Assembly (NCBI RefSeq): GCF_000802425.1
Contig: NZ_JRUD01000003.1
Coordinates: forward strand, 62,001-126,000
Source: Pseudomonas flexibilis
Lineage (GTDB): Bacteria; Pseudomonadota; Gammaproteobacteria; Pseudomonadales; Pseudomonadaceae
Reading direction: 5' to 3'
Length of the DNA: 64,000 bases
The notes under the pieces are model-generated. The model made no database searches. It saw only the letters and a program-made list of their open reading frames with translations, and was not told where the DNA came from. A program made the position numbers and the translations under genes. Shown one piece after another: positions 26,878 through 35,728 of the stretch. Each line of letters starts with the position of its first letter. The first letter of the stretch is position 1.

Positions 26878-28134
26878 ATGCAGCTTGCCGAACTTCCCCT
26901 GTCCGTGCGCCAGACCCGGGTCCTGCTGGTGGACGACAGCGCCCTGCAACGCGAATGCGCCGCCGAGCTGCTCGAGACCCTCGGCCTGTCGCTGATTGCC
27001 CAGGCCGCCAGCGGCCGGGAGGCGCTGACGCTGCTGCGCCGTCTGGCCGAACAGCAACTGCCGCTGCCGCTGCTGATCCTCGACCTGGAAATGCCGGAAA
27101 TGGACGGCATCGAGCTGCTGCTGCAACTGCATGAGGAGGACCTGTGTCCGCCGGTCGTGCTCTCCAGCGGCTGCGAGGAGGCCTTGGTGGCCACCGTGCT
27201 CGACATGATCCGTACCCTGCGCCTGCCCCTGCTGGGCAATCTGCCCAAGCCGCTGTCCGGCAAGGATCTGCACGGGCTGCTGCAGCACCTGCCGAACCTG
27301 GCGAGCCCGCCGGTCGAGGAGGCCGTCAGGCCGACCGTCAGCGTCACCGTTCCGAGCCTGCGCGAGGCCTTGCGCCAGGGCCATATGCGGCCCTACTACC
27401 AGCCGAAGATCGACCTCAAGAGTGGCCAGCTGCTGGGTTACGAGGTGCTGGCCCGCTGGCAGGATCCACGCCAGGGCATGCTCTACCCGGGTGATTTCAT
27501 CGCCCTGGCCACGGAAAGCGGCCTGTTGCCGGAGCTGACGTTCCAACTCGTCGAACAGGTGTTGGCCGACGCGGCGCGCCTGCAGCAGCAGGGCTGGACG
27601 CCGAGCATGGCGGTGAACATCGATATCAGCATGCTGGCCAACCGCAACTTCGCCAATGAACTGATCGCCCGCGTTCAGGCCAGCGGCGCGCGCGCCGAGC
27701 AATTGATTCTGGAAGTCACCGAAAGCGCGCTGATGCACGACACCGCCGCCACCCTGGCTTCGGTAGGCCGCCTGCGTCTGGCCGGCTTCGGGCTGTCCAT
27801 CGATGACTACGGCACCGGCTTCTCGACCCTGCAACAGCTGACCCGGTTACCGTTCACCGAACTGAAGATCGACCGAGCCTTCGTCACCAGCGCGCACCGT
27901 AACCGGCGCAGCCTGGCCATCCTGCAATCGGCCATCGACATGAGTGTGCGCCTGCGATTGCCGAGCATCGCCGAGGGCGTGGAGACCATCGACGAGGTGC
28001 GGCTGCTCTGCGGCCTGGGCTGCAGCGCCGCGCAGGGCTACCTGTTCGCCCGCCCGATGCCCGGCGAGGCGCTGCTGGACTGGCATGCCGCGCATGCCGG
28101 CAAGGCGTCACTGGAAGACTGGTTCCGGAGCTGA
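26878..28134 (+). CDS. REC-EAL response regulator, probable c-di-GMP phosphodiesterase
   Basis: 418 aa. The receiver (VLLVDDSALQRE; LILDLEMPEMDGIELL phospho-Asp) is followed by an EAL domain: YEVLARW (signature Glu, here EVL), VNIDISML, LEVTESALM, SIDDYGTGFSTL, ELKIDRAF and AEGVETI. The metal- and catalytic residues known for the family are present, so hydrolysis of c-di-GMP is expected. ATG 26878 is chosen; a TTG at 26854 overlapping the cheB stop would add 8 residues. Its location directly after cheB suggests that CheA or the next-door hybrid kinase phosphorylates it, linking the chemosensory array to c-di-GMP. Confidence 0.9.
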   Translation: MQLAELPLSVRQTRVLLVDDSALQRECAAELLETLGLSLIAQAASGREALTLLRRLAEQQLPLPLLILDLEMPEMDGIELLLQLHEEDLCPPVVLSSGCEEALVATVLDMIRTLRLPLLGNLPKPLSGKDLHGLLQHLPNLASPPVEEAVRPTVSVTVPSLREALRQGHMRPYYQPKIDLKSGQLLGYEVLARWQDPRQGMLYPGDFIALATESGLLPELTFQLVEQVLADAARLQQQGWTPSMAVNIDISMLANRNFANELIARVQASGARAEQLILEVTESALMHDTAATLASVGRLRLAGFGLSIDDYGTGFSTLQQLTRLPFTELKIDRAFVTSAHRNRRSLAILQSAIDMSVRLRLPSIAEGVETIDEVRLLCGLGCSAAQGYLFARPMPGEALLDWHAAHAGKASLEDWFRS

Positions 28135-28239
28135 GCAGCTGGAACAGACTTTGCTGCATGGGCACCATTTACAGTCTCGTCAAAAAGCCATCACCGGGTG
28201 GGGTGGCTGACGACGCGGCGTCGCTGAAGGACTTCCATC

Positions 28240-30372
28240 GTGCAGAACCCTCGGCTTGCCCTGGCGCTTTTCATCGTCCTGGTCCTGGCGGTTGTCGTCG
28301 TTTTCTGGTGTCTGCTACGCCCGGAGACCCACCCGCTGCTGGCGAGCCTGCCGTTGGTGGTGCTGACCTTCCTGTTCACCCACCTGTGGCACCGGCGCCG
28401 ACGCCAGGCGCGCGAGACCCTTTACCAGCAGTTGTTGCGCCAGCTGCCGATTCGTCTGCGCATCCGCGACCGTCGTGGCCGGCTGTTGCTGGACAATCGC
28501 CCACACGAACAGGGTGGGCTGGTGTTGCAGGCGCATCTACCGCTGGAGCGCGCGGAACCCCCGGCCACGCTGTCGCCGATCAGTCGGCGCGCCTGGCAGG
28601 GATTGCGCGAGGTACTGGCCAGCGGCGAGCGCCAGGAGATGGGCATCGAACTGCCGGCCAGCGCCGAGCATGGCCCCCAGGCGTACCGACAGATTTTCTT
28701 CCCGGTTTTCGATGGCAGTCAGCGCATCACCGCGCTGGGCAGCCTGCTGATTGATGAAAGCGATCTGCGCAACACCGCCAACGCGCTGCGCGCGCTGACC
28801 GCGGACCTGGAGCACCAGGTGGACGCGCGCACCCGCGAGCTGCTCGAAGCCAAGGAGAACGCCGAGCGCCAGGCCGAACTGCAGGCCGAGTTCATGGCCC
28901 ATCTCAGTCACGAGATTCGCTCGCCGCTCAGCGCGCTGATCGGTCTCTCCCATCTGGCCCGGCGCAGTTCCCGCGACGCCCGGCTGGACAGCTACCTGGA
29001 TAAGCTGCGCAAGGCCGCCGAACACCTGCTGGAGATCGTCAACGACGTGCTCGACTTCAGCCGGCTGGATGCCGGCCGGCTGCCGATTGCCCAGGTGCCT
29101 TTCAGCCCGACCGAGCTGGTGTGGAACGTGGTGGACATGGTCAGCGAAGGCGCCCGCGAAAAGGGCCTGACGGTCGGCGTGGAGCTGGATGCACAGGTCC
29201 CGTCCAGCCTGCACGGTGACCCGCTGCGCGTCTCGCAGATCCTCATCAATCTGGCCAGTAATGCCGTCAAGTTCACCAGCCACGGGCGCATCGACTTCCG
29301 CATGCGACTGCTGGAAGGGGGGGCGGAGCGCGTGCGGCTGCGCTTCGAGGTCGAGGACAGCGGCGTGGGAATCGCCAACGAGCACCTGGGGCTGCTGTTC
29401 AAGCCGTTCAGCCAGCTGCCGGGCCATGCCGAACGCTCGTCGGGCACCGGGCTGGGTTTGGCGATCTCCGCCCGGCTGGCCAGCCTGATGGGCGGCACGC
29501 TGGGCGTCCATAGCGCGCCGGGGGAAGGCAGCCTGTTCTTTCTCGAGCTGGAGCTGAGCCGGATGTCCACCGCACCTGCCGAAGAAACTGCCGCGGCCGC
29601 CGGAGATACGGCACAGCGGCGTTTTGCCGGTCACACGGTGCTGCTGGTCGATGACGATCCGCTGATGCGCGAGGTGTCCGCCGAGCTGTTGCAGCTGCTC
29701 GGCCTGCAAGTCCGCATGGCTGCCGATGGCCAGCAGGCGCTGGACTGCCTGCGGGCCGAGGCGGACATCGCCCTGGTCTGCATGGATCTGCAGATGCCGG
29801 TGCTGGACGGCCTGGAAGCGACCCGCCGTCTGCGCCAGAGCTGGCCTGAGCTGCCGGTGATCGCCATGACCGGCAGCACCCGGGACAGCGACCGGCAGGC
29901 CTGCCGCGCGGTGGGCATGAACGATTTCCTGGCCAAGCCGGTGGCTTTGGATCAGCTGGCGAGGGTGCTGGAGCGCTGGCTGCCGGCCGCACCCGCCCCG
30001 GTGCCGGAGGCAATGCGGAGCTTGCCGCTCCCGGACATCCACGGACTCGACCAGGCTGCGGCCCTGGAGCGCATGCTCGGCAATCAGCCTCTGTATTTGC
30101 GCCTGCTGCGACGCTTCCTGGACGAGAACGCAGCGTTGCCCGAACAGTTGGTCGAGCGGCTGGCCGCGGGGCAGAGGGCGGAAGCCGCCGATTTGATGCA
30201 CCGCTTCAAATCCCTGGCGGCCACCCTGGGCGCCGTGGAATTGCAGGCGCAGAGCGGCCGGCTGGAAACGGTGCTGCAGGCGGGGGAGGATTCTGCCGAG
30301 GCGCTGGCTGCGTTCGAGGCGGAGTTCCGGCGTCTCTACCCGGCGCTGCGCCAGGCCCTGGAGCACGTGTAG
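28240..30372 (+). CDS. Membrane hybrid sensor histidine kinase (HK-REC-HPt)
   Basis: 710 aa, GTG start at 28240 (GAAGGA 9 bp upstream). Two N-terminal helices (ALALFIVLVLAVVVVFWCLL and LASLPLVVLTFLFTHLW), a short cytoplasmic sensor-like region, HisKA (MAHLSHEIRSPLSALIGLS), HATPase (LINLASNAVKFTS; GTGLGLAIS), receiver (VLLVDDDPLM; VCMDLQMPVLDG) and a C-terminal HPt (LMHRFKSLAATLGA). This is a complete four-step phosphorelay in one protein. It lies 105 bp after the REC-EAL gene, so it may be co-transcribed with it and is a plausible partner. Confidence 0.92.
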   Translation: MQNPRLALALFIVLVLAVVVVFWCLLRPETHPLLASLPLVVLTFLFTHLWHRRRRQARETLYQQLLRQLPIRLRIRDRRGRLLLDNRPHEQGGLVLQAHLPLERAEPPATLSPISRRAWQGLREVLASGERQEMGIELPASAEHGPQAYRQIFFPVFDGSQRITALGSLLIDESDLRNTANALRALTADLEHQVDARTRELLEAKENAERQAELQAEFMAHLSHEIRSPLSALIGLSHLARRSSRDARLDSYLDKLRKAAEHLLEIVNDVLDFSRLDAGRLPIAQVPFSPTELVWNVVDMVSEGAREKGLTVGVELDAQVPSSLHGDPLRVSQILINLASNAVKFTSHGRIDFRMRLLEGGAERVRLRFEVEDSGVGIANEHLGLLFKPFSQLPGHAERSSGTGLGLAISARLASLMGGTLGVHSAPGEGSLFFLELELSRMSTAPAEETAAAAGDTAQRRFAGHTVLLVDDDPLMREVSAELLQLLGLQVRMAADGQQALDCLRAEADIALVCMDLQMPVLDGLEATRRLRQSWPELPVIAMTGSTRDSDRQACRAVGMNDFLAKPVALDQLARVLERWLPAAPAPVPEAMRSLPLPDIHGLDQAAALERMLGNQPLYLRLLRRFLDENAALPEQLVERLAAGQRAEAADLMHRFKSLAATLGAVELQAQSGRLETVLQAGEDSAEALAAFEAEFRRLYPALRQALEHV

Positions 30373-30440
30373 CGGACGGAGCCGGGCGCCGCATCATACA
30401 GGTGGAGGCAGATGCTTTGACCACCCAGCGCCGCGCCAAC

Positions 30441-30508
30441 AGCTCGCGAATCAATTCGCTCCCACGGGCGTAGCGCGGCGCTTTCCCGGAGCGGATTCGT
30501 CCGTGAGC
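30441..30508. repeat. Inverted pair of REP elements
   Basis: AGCTCGCGAATCAATTCGCT (30441-30460, continuing CCCAC) and a related unit GGAGCGGATTCGTCCGTGAG (30488-30507) face each other with a 23-bp spacer. The pair fills most of the 140-bp gap between the convergent hybrid kinase and cysZ. Confidence 0.7.
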
Positions 30509-30512
30509 CTGC

Positions 30513-31244
30513 TTAGCCCCGGCCGCCTTCGCGCACCCAGAACACCGTGGCGCCGGCCACGGCGGCGGGCATCATCAGGATGTTCAGGCCGGGCACCAGT
30601 AGCGCCGCGTAGGTGATACCGCCAAAGCCCAGGCTCTGCCAGCGGCGGGCGCGCAGCCAGTCGAGCATCTCGTTCCACCCCAGCTTGTTGTTATCGGCCG
30701 GGTAGTCGATGTACTGCACCGCCATCATCCAGATGCCGAACAGCAGCCACAGCGGCGCAGCCAGCACGTTGAGGCCGGGGATCAGCGAGAGGATCAGCAG
30801 CGCCAGGACGCGTGGCAGGAAGTAGGCCAGTTTGCGCAGCTCGCGGCCCAGGGTGCGCGGCACCATGGCCGCCAGCTCGCCCCAGCTGAAGGCCGGGAAG
30901 GGGTCCTGGCCGCGCACCACCACTTCGACCTTCTCGGCGAGGAAGCCATTGAAGGGTGCGGCGATCAGGTTGGCCAGCAGGGTAAAGGTGAAGAATACGA
31001 TCAGCAGCACCAGCGCCACGAACAGCGGCCAGAGCAGGTATTCGAGAAAGGCCAGCCAGTCGGGCAGGCTGGGCATGAAATAGTCGACCCACTGGCCGAA
31101 CTGCTGCACGGCCAGGCCGATCAGCACGGCGAACAGGACCAGGTTGATCAGCAGGGGCAACAGGACGAACAGACGCAATCCCGGGCTGAGCACCAGGCTC
31201 AATCCTTGGCGCAGATACTGTGGGCCGCTCAGGACGGGTGGCAT
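30513..31244 (-). CDS. cysZ: Sulfate transporter CysZ
   Basis: 243 aa with four or more hydrophobic helices. The opening [39 protein letters not shown] and [24 protein letters not shown] are family signatures. CysZ forms an inner-membrane sulfate channel used with cysteine synthesis. The frame continues upstream but the ATG at 31244 with AGGAG-type spacing (reverse complement of ctcct at 31251-31255) is the best start. Confidence 0.93.
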   Translation of the reverse strand: MPPVLSGPQYLRQGLSLVLSPGLRLFVLLPLLINLVLFAVLIGLAVQQFGQWVDYFMPSLPDWLAFLEYLLWPLFVALVLLIVFFTFTLLANLIAAPFNGFLAEKVEVVVRGQDPFPAFSWGELAAMVPRTLGRELRKLAYFLPRVLALLILSLIPGLNVLAAPLWLLFGIWMMAVQYIDYPADNNKLGWNEMLDWLRARRWQSLGFGGITYAALLVPGLNILMMPAAVAGATVFWVREGGRG

Positions 31245-31311
31245 GGGAATCTCCTGCAAGGGGTGGCGCGCGACTTTACCAGAAGGTGTGCCAGGCATTG
31301 CAGCGCGCACT

Positions 31312-31385
31312 TTGTAGGAGCGGCTTTAGCCGCGTTGCTTTGTGCGGTTCCACCCAGAAGCTCGCGACTGAAGTCGCTCCTACAG
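31312..31385. repeat. Paired GTAGGAGCG repeat elements
   Basis: TTGTAGGAGCGGCTTTAGCC (31312-31331, continuing GCG) and CTCGCGACTGAAGTCGCTCC (31361-31380, continuing TACAG) are inverted relatives of another REP class. The right copy supplies the stop codon of the PAS-GGDEF gene (31380-31382). The rest of the 135-bp gap before cysZ is unremarkable. Confidence 0.7.
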
Positions 31386-33236
31386 TTCGTGCAGTGCGGC
31401 CTGTTCAGTGGGAGTGGCCTGGCTGACGCAGTGGCCCAGGCCGTCCAGCTTGGCCTGGTACATGGCCTCGTCGGCGGCATTGATCAGTGCGTCCGGGCTA
31501 CTGGCGTGCCGGGGATAGAGGGCGATGCCGATGCTGGGCAGCACGAAGTCGATACGCTGGCCGGACAAGCTGTAGGGCTGGGCCAGCGCAGCATGCAGGC
31601 GTTGGGCAATGAGCACGGCCTTGTCCGCATCGGCGTCCGGCACGAGCAGGGTGAATTCGTCGCCGCCCAATCGGTAGAGCAGATCGGGCTGGCGCACGGC
31701 GGTGCGCATGCGCTCGGCGATGGCGACCAGCAGGGCGTCGCCAGTGGCATGGCCGTAGCGGTCGTTGACTTCCTTGAAGCGGTCCAGGTCCAGATACAGC
31801 AGGGCCAGCGAGCGTCCCGTTCCGTGTGCCTCGTCGCAGCAATAGTGGAGCTGCTCGGTGAAGGCCATGCGGTTGCCCAGGCCGGTCAGCGGGTCGCGAT
31901 GGGCCAGGTCATAGAGCTGCTCCTGGAAGGCGACCTGGTCGCCGATGTCATGCAGGATGCCGCGCAGGCCGCAGTAGCGGCCGCTGGCGTCGCGGATCAG
32001 CGAGATGCGGGTCTCGAAATAGCCGATAGCACCGTTACGGCGGCGGATCGGCACGACGAAGCGTGGCGCGACCCTGCCGCCGATGGTCTGTCGGAACTGC
32101 TGGCGTAGCCGCTGCAGTTCATCGACGCCGATGATTTCCGCCAGGTTTCGGCCTCGCAGCTCCTCGGCGGTGCAGCCCAGCTGCCGTTCCAGGCCGCGGC
32201 TGACCGTGAGGACGCGGCTTCCGGCGTCGATCTCGAAGTAGCCGTCGTCGATGGAATCGAGGATCGCCTGGTCGCGGGACTCGCTGCTGTCCAGGCGGTC
32301 GAGCATGCGGTTCAGGGCATGCCCCAGTTGGCCCAGCTCGTCCTGCCCGAGGCGCGTCAGGCGCGACGCATGGGCGTTCAGGCCGATGCTGGCGATCTCC
32401 CGGTGCATGAAGCGGATGCGGCGCAGCAGGCAGAACTCCACGCACAGCCCGGCCAGCAGCAGGGCGCCCGCACAGAGGCGCAGTATCCAGTCGATGAAGC
32501 AAGCCAGTTCCTGCATGCCTTGCAGGTAGGCCTGGCGAGGCAGGCTCAGCCGCAGGCGCAGGCCGTCCTGCGCTTGCGGGGTATGCAGGTGCAGCTCGGT
32601 GTGCAGCTGTGCCGCGGTGCTTTCCACGCCGGTGCCTCGCGCCAGAATCGCCGGGACAGGCGAAGACGCCGCCGGCGATGTTCCGCTGGCCAGGGTTTCG
32701 TTGTCCGGCGGCAGCAGTTGCAACTCGGCCCCGGGCGCGATGTGCAGTTCGTCGAGCAGTCGCACCGGGTCGAGCCGCTGGCCGGCGAGCAGCCGGCCCT
32801 GTCCGTTCGGCAGCGGGAGGCCGAGCAGGATCAGCGGCTGTTCCTGCCGCCAGGCCAGGCTGATGGTCGGCGGCTCGGCTGCGGCCAGGGGCGCATCGAG
32901 GGCAAGCTGCGCGAGATCCATCTCCAGTCGGGAAAACAGGCTGAGCGCGGGCTCGCCGTCATCAAGACGCAGGATGAAGTCCAGCTCGGCCGGCGCGGCG
33001 GGTACGTCCTCAGTCGCCGAGGCAAGCCGCAAGGCGTAGCCGTCCAGGCGGCTGAGCAGATAGCGCCCCTGTTGTTCCAGCGCGTGCTGGACCTGCCCGG
33101 AGGCCTGGTGCAGGCGTAGCTGATCCTGTTGATCAAGGTAGGGCAGCAGCAGGCGCTCGCCGAGCACATTGACCGCCAGCAGCACCAGAAGCAACAAGAG
33201 AAGGAACAGCCAGGACAGGCGCTTGCGCAGGGTCAT
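31380..33236 (-). CDS. Membrane-bound PAS-GGDEF diguanylate cyclase
   Basis: 618 aa. TM1 (about 10-30, LFLLLLLLVLLAVNVLGE), a periplasmic CHASE-like sensor to about residue 235, TM2 (ILRLCAGALLLAGLCVEFCL), a HAMP-like linker, a PAS domain (ILDSIDDGYFEIDAGSRVLT) and the GGDEF domain. The active-site motif GGDEF is at 524-528, and the inhibitory I-site RQPD lies five residues before it, so the enzyme should make c-di-GMP and be feedback-inhibited. The C-terminus ends where a REP element provides the stop. A good sigma-70 promoter lies just upstream (33274-33301). Confidence 0.92.
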   Translation of the reverse strand: MTLRKRLSWLFLLLLLLVLLAVNVLGERLLLPYLDQQDQLRLHQASGQVQHALEQQGRYLLSRLDGYALRLASATEDVPAAPAELDFILRLDDGEPALSLFSRLEMDLAQLALDAPLAAAEPPTISLAWRQEQPLILLGLPLPNGQGRLLAGQRLDPVRLLDELHIAPGAELQLLPPDNETLASGTSPAASSPVPAILARGTGVESTAAQLHTELHLHTPQAQDGLRLRLSLPRQAYLQGMQELACFIDWILRLCAGALLLAGLCVEFCLLRRIRFMHREIASIGLNAHASRLTRLGQDELGQLGHALNRMLDRLDSSESRDQAILDSIDDGYFEIDAGSRVLTVSRGLERQLGCTAEELRGRNLAEIIGVDELQRLRQQFRQTIGGRVAPRFVVPIRRRNGAIGYFETRISLIRDASGRYCGLRGILHDIGDQVAFQEQLYDLAHRDPLTGLGNRMAFTEQLHYCCDEAHGTGRSLALLYLDLDRFKEVNDRYGHATGDALLVAIAERMRTAVRQPDLLYRLGGDEFTLLVPDADADKAVLIAQRLHAALAQPYSLSGQRIDFVLPSIGIALYPRHASSPDALINAADEAMYQAKLDGLGHCVSQATPTEQAALHEL

Positions 33237-33273
33237 TGGTGGATGCGGACAGGGAGGGTAAAAAGTGGCGCGG

Positions 33274-33301
33274 ATTATGCCTGTTTTGTGACGCGCTTCA
33301 A
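33274..33301 (-). promoter_or_regulatory. Sigma-70 promoter of the PAS-GGDEF gene
   Basis: On the minus strand, TTGAAG (33301-33296) and CATAAT (33279-33274) are separated by 16 bp, 38 bp upstream of the start codon. The 267-bp gap 33237-33503 otherwise holds a REP element and AT-rich non-coding DNA. Confidence 0.6.
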
Positions 33302-33472
33302 AAATAGGGGTTGACTATGGAAGGCATTGAAACGGGCGATTTTTCCGATCAAGGGCGGTTCCGTACTCTTGCCGCCACGCCAGACAGGCACCTTTCCCCG
33401 GAGCCATCCCGTGTTTCGCTTCCCCCGTGTGGGGTGGTTCCGTTTTTATCCAACTCGTTCGCGATGCCAAAC

Positions 33473-33496
33473 GTTCGCGAATGAATTCGCTCCCGC
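33473..33496. repeat. REP element
   Basis: GTTCGCGAATGAATTCGCTC, then CCGC, matches the REP class at 1616, 30441 and 57214. It lies 7 bp beyond the stop of the YedK-like gene. Confidence 0.75.
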
Positions 33497-33503
33497 AGGT
33501 GGG

Positions 33504-34115
33504 TCAGGCCGGGGTCAGGCACTCCGGGCCATCCAGGTTCGGGTCGTTGACCAGCCCCGCCAGTGCCCGCTCGCGCAGAGGCGGTACGGGCGCCTGCAGC
33601 AGCGCCGTCAGCCGGGCTGCCGTAGTCTCGGCCGCCAGCCAGTCGCGCTGGCCCTCGGCATCCAGCAGCAGTGGCCGACGCAGATCGGCCGCCGGGCGAG
33701 TCACCAGCGCCAGACTCAGGTACTCGCGATCCCCGGCCGGATAGACCTCCCACAGAACCGCGCAATACAGCAGGCCGCCCTCGGCCCCGACCCAGTAGGG
33801 CCGTTTGCGCACGCCTCGCCACTCGTAGAAGCCGTTCACCGGCACCAGGCCACGCCGCAGGCGAAACGCCTCGCGGAACATCGGCTGTTCGGCCAGGGTC
33901 TCGGCGCGGGCATGGGCGGGTGTACGGGACAGATCGGTCAGCCAGGCCGGGGTCAGTCCCCAGCGCGCCAGGTCGGCGCGCTGGGTCTCGCCATCTGCGC
34001 GCAACAGCAACAGCGACGCGCCAGGGGAAAGATTCCAGTGGGGTTGCAGCGCGGGGAAGCCGGGCAGCGCGGCGAGCGCGGCGGGCCAGCGGAACAGGGC
34101 AAGACGGCCACTCAT
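33504..34115 (-). CDS. YedK/HMCES (SRAP) family protein lacking the catalytic Cys2
   Basis: 203 aa. The SRAP fold is recognisable from WNLSPGASLLLLR, ARWGLTPAW, RGLVPVNGFYEWRG (the conserved Glu is present) and LALVTRPAADLRRPLLLD. Normal family members start Met-Cys and use Cys2 to form a thiazolidine link with abasic DNA; here the N-terminus is MSGRLALF, with Ser2. The usual H-x-RMP motif is also replaced by DLRRPLLL, removing the catalytic His. No alternative start gives a Cys2. It is therefore probably a degenerate paralogue with a binding or lost role. It lies 18 bp downstream of the DUF2007 gene. Confidence 0.8.
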   Translation of the reverse strand: MSGRLALFRWPAALAALPGFPALQPHWNLSPGASLLLLRADGETQRADLARWGLTPAWLTDLSRTPAHARAETLAEQPMFREAFRLRRGLVPVNGFYEWRGVRKRPYWVGAEGGLLYCAVLWEVYPAGDREYLSLALVTRPAADLRRPLLLDAEGQRDWLAAETTAARLTALLQAPVPPLRERALAGLVNDPNLDGPECLTPA

Positions 34116-34133
34116 GGATCAATCAGCCTTACA

Positions 34134-34394
34134 TCAGCAGAGCAGTTCGCCGGGACCGCCAAGAGGCTCCTCGGCGGGCAGCGGTTCGGCAGCCGTGTAG
34201 GCAGCGATCAGCTCCCGGGCGCGTTCGGTGTGTTCATCCTCGACCAGCAGCGCGAGCAGCCCGCCGGCGGGCAGTTCGCCGACGGCGCCCATCAGGTGCT
34301 CACCTTGCAGGTAGGCGGCGATGCCCTCGCTGGCCAGCATGTCGCGCAGCAGGTTCGCTTCCAGCAGATCCCAGGGGCGGTGAATGCACTGCAT
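34134..34394 (-). CDS. DUF2007-domain small protein
   Basis: 86 aa. MQCIHRPWDLLEANLLRDML and GIAAYLQGEHLMGAVGELPAG are the DUF2007 (signal-transducing PII-like fold) signatures. The domain occupies almost the entire protein; function of the family is unknown. A GAGGA at 34404-34408 (minus strand) is 9 bp upstream of the ATG at 34394; an ATG at 34415 would add seven residues. Probably co-transcribed with the degenerate YedK gene. Confidence 0.82.
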   Translation of the reverse strand: MQCIHRPWDLLEANLLRDMLASEGIAAYLQGEHLMGAVGELPAGGLLALLVEDEHTERARELIAAYTAAEPLPAEEPLGGPGELLC

Positions 34395-34516
34395 GGGGAG
34401 GTATCCTCGCGACAAAACGCCTGACAGCGGGTTGGATGTGACTTGCGAGTATACTTGGCGATCTATTTTCCGCGCCCCTTTGGGTGCTGCATGTTTTTCT
34501 CCTCCCGAACGAGACC

Positions 34517-35683
34517 ATGATGGGCACCTTCGACGCTATCCGCCCTTACGCCGACAGCGAGGTTTCCGCTGTGCTGGCGCGCCTGTGCAACGACACCGAA
34601 TTCCTCGATACCCTGACCCGCTTCCGCCTGCCGAAACTGGCCGGGCTGTTTGGCTGGGCGCTGCGCCCGCTGGTGGCGCGCCGCCTGCGCCGCGAAGTGC
34701 AGGGCATCGACAGCGTGGCCAAGCTGCAGGCCCGCATCGAGCCCTATGTGGATCGCACCATCGAGCGGGCCACCGATGGCATCAGCTATTCCGGCCTGGA
34801 GCATCTGCACAAGGGTCGCCGCCACCTGTACCTGGCCAACCACCGTGACATCGTCATGGACCCGGCCTTTGTCAACTACGCGCTGTACCACGCCGGCCAC
34901 CGCACACCGCGCATCGCGATCGGCGACAACCTGCTGCAGCGGCCCTTCGTCAGCGACCTGATGCGCCTGAACAAGAGCTTCATCGTGCACCGCTCGCTGA
35001 CCGGACGGCGCGAGAAGCTGGCTGCCTTCCAGTTGCTGTCGGCCTACATCAACCAGTCGATCCTCCAGGATGACGAATCGATCTGGATCGCCCAGGCCGA
35101 GGGGCGGGCCAAGGACGGTGACGATCGCACCGACTCGGCGATCCTCAAGATGTTCCACATGAGCCGCAAGGACGAGGCATTCGGCCAGGTGATCGACGAG
35201 CTGTCGCTGGTGCCGGTGTCGATCAGCTACGAATACGACCCCTGCGACCTGGACAAGGCGCGCGAGCTGTATACCCGCGCCACCACCGGCAGCTACACCA
35301 AGGCGCCGGGCGAGGACGACCGCAGCATCGCCAAGGGCATCACCGGCTACAAGGGGCGCGTGCACATTGCCTTCGCCGCTCCGGTGCGCGGCGCCAGTGA
35401 CGACGCCAAGCAGCTGGCGCAGGATATCGACAAGTGCATCCTCGGCAACTACCGGCTGTTCCCGGTGCACTACCTGGCCTACGCCATGTGGGAAGGGCGC
35501 GAGCCCGAGCTGGCGGTGCCGGCCGCCAACGAACTGTTCGGCGCCGAGGAGCTGTCCAGGGCACAGGCGGAATGGGACCGCCGCCTGACCGCCTGCCCGG
35601 CCGAACACCGGCCTTGGCTGGTGGTGCAGTACGCCACTCCGGTGCGTAACCAGTACCGCATCCGGAACGCCCGACCCGTGTAG
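34517..35683 (+). CDS. PlsC/GPAT-like glycerolipid acyltransferase
   Basis: 388 aa without clear membrane helices. YLANHRDIVMDPAFVN is the acyltransferase motif, in which His is followed by Asp after five residues (H-x5-D) rather than the usual four, as in the NHRDI subfamily. Later blocks are NKSFIVHRS, IWIAQAEGRAKDG and LVPVSISYEYDPCD. These fit the four acyl-CoA/ACP glycerol-phosphate acyltransferase motifs. Two ATGs in tandem (34517, 34520) are both possible. It diverges from DUF2007 and is closed by a perfect palindrome. Acyl substrate unknown. Confidence 0.85.
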   Translation: MMGTFDAIRPYADSEVSAVLARLCNDTEFLDTLTRFRLPKLAGLFGWALRPLVARRLRREVQGIDSVAKLQARIEPYVDRTIERATDGISYSGLEHLHKGRRHLYLANHRDIVMDPAFVNYALYHAGHRTPRIAIGDNLLQRPFVSDLMRLNKSFIVHRSLTGRREKLAAFQLLSAYINQSILQDDESIWIAQAEGRAKDGDDRTDSAILKMFHMSRKDEAFGQVIDELSLVPVSISYEYDPCDLDKARELYTRATTGSYTKAPGEDDRSIAKGITGYKGRVHIAFAAPVRGASDDAKQLAQDIDKCILGNYRLFPVHYLAYAMWEGREPELAVPAANELFGAEELSRAQAEWDRRLTACPAEHRPWLVVQYATPVRNQYRIRNARPV

Positions 35684-35691
35684 GGGTAGGG

Positions 35692-35723
35692 CTGAGTGGG
35701 AAGATCGAAATCTTCCCACTCAG
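35692..35723. terminator. Bidirectional terminator / perfect 14-bp palindrome
   Basis: CTGAGTGGGAAGAT-CGAA-ATCTTCCCACTCAG is a perfect 14-bp stem with a CGAA tetraloop between the convergent acyltransferase and outer-membrane protein genes. No long T-run follows. Confidence 0.75.
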
Positions 35724-35728
35724 ACTGA

